A DNA stretch of 6,395 bases from Candidatus Alectryobacillus merdavium (GTDB lineage Bacteria; Bacillota_I; Bacilli_A; RFN20; CAG-826). The stretch spans positions 1 to 6,395 of the forward strand of contig JADIMN010000030.1 of NCBI GenBank assembly GCA_017694735.1. Reading direction: 5' to 3'. The position numbers were made by a program, and so were the translations under genes. Below, piece after piece: positions 6,335-6,395 of this stretch. Position 1 is the first letter of the stretch, and each line of letters starts with the position of its first letter. The notes below the pieces were generated by a model. It saw only the letters and a list, made by a program, of their open reading frames with translations, had not been told where the DNA came from and ran no database searches.

Positions 6335-6395
6335 TGTTTTTAAACTTAGGTTTTAATGTTTTTATTTATATAATATTTTTTATTTTATTTATATT
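6334..6395 (+). CDS. Possible start of a membrane protein (truncated by window end)
   Basis: An ATG at 6334-6336 overlaps the deoD TAA in the same TAATG arrangement seen at two other junctions here. The frame stays open for 20 codons to the window edge and reads as a short polar start followed by a very hydrophobic run (VFIYIIFFILFI), as a signal anchor or first membrane helix would. There is no clear Shine-Dalgarno just upstream. T-rich non-coding DNA also translates as Phe, Leu and Ile, so this could equally be intergenic sequence. No family can be named. Confidence 0.35.
   Translation, partial: MFLNLGFNVFIYIIFFILFI

Overview
The window is an AT-rich (by eye about a quarter G+C) run of closely packed genes, all on the + strand. 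It suggests a low-GC Firmicute or Bacilli/Mollicutes-like bacterium that uses the standard code. Arg is almost always AGA, Ile often ATA, and every Trp is TGG. No reading frame contains TGA, and the six visible stops are five TAA and one TAG. A YtpR homologue, a membrane diadenylate cyclase (CdaA) and the ABC exporter subfamily all fit this group. A gut Erysipelotrichia/RF39-type lineage is plausible, but that is only inference.

Layout. (1) Positions 1-443 hold the 3' part of a YtpR-type tRNA-binding protein. (2) Positions 443-2188 and 2190-4052 encode the two half-transporters of a heterodimeric ABC exporter. Their NBD motifs are complementary: the first carries the degenerate Walker A, Walker B and H-loop with a canonical LSGGQ, and the second carries canonical catalytic motifs with LSQGQ. 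Together they predict one catalytic and one non-catalytic ATP site. (3) Positions 4053-4155 are the longest intergenic stretch, very AT-rich, with a perfect 16-bp palindrome, a possible promoter and a strong Shine-Dalgarno sequence. (4) Positions 4156-4968 encode the diadenylate cyclase CdaA, which makes c-di-AMP. (5) Positions 4968-5591 encode a Nudix hydrolase with the Gram-positive N-terminal extension. (6) Positions 5633-6334 encode DeoD-type purine nucleoside phosphorylase. (7) From 6334 to the window end a short hydrophobic frame may be the start of a membrane protein.

How they work together. The first three genes look like one transcription unit (1-nt overlap, then 1-nt gap), and cdaA-Nudix are joined by another TAATG overlap. 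cdaA, Nudix and deoD share a loose nucleotide theme (c-di-AMP synthesis, nucleoside diphosphate clean-up, purine salvage), but shared regulation is not shown. The usual CdaA partner gene cdaR is not next to cdaA here. I see no mobile element, CRISPR array, tRNA or rRNA gene, and no convincing new system. The window reads as housekeeping genes plus an exporter, with a few residue-level and organisational oddities.
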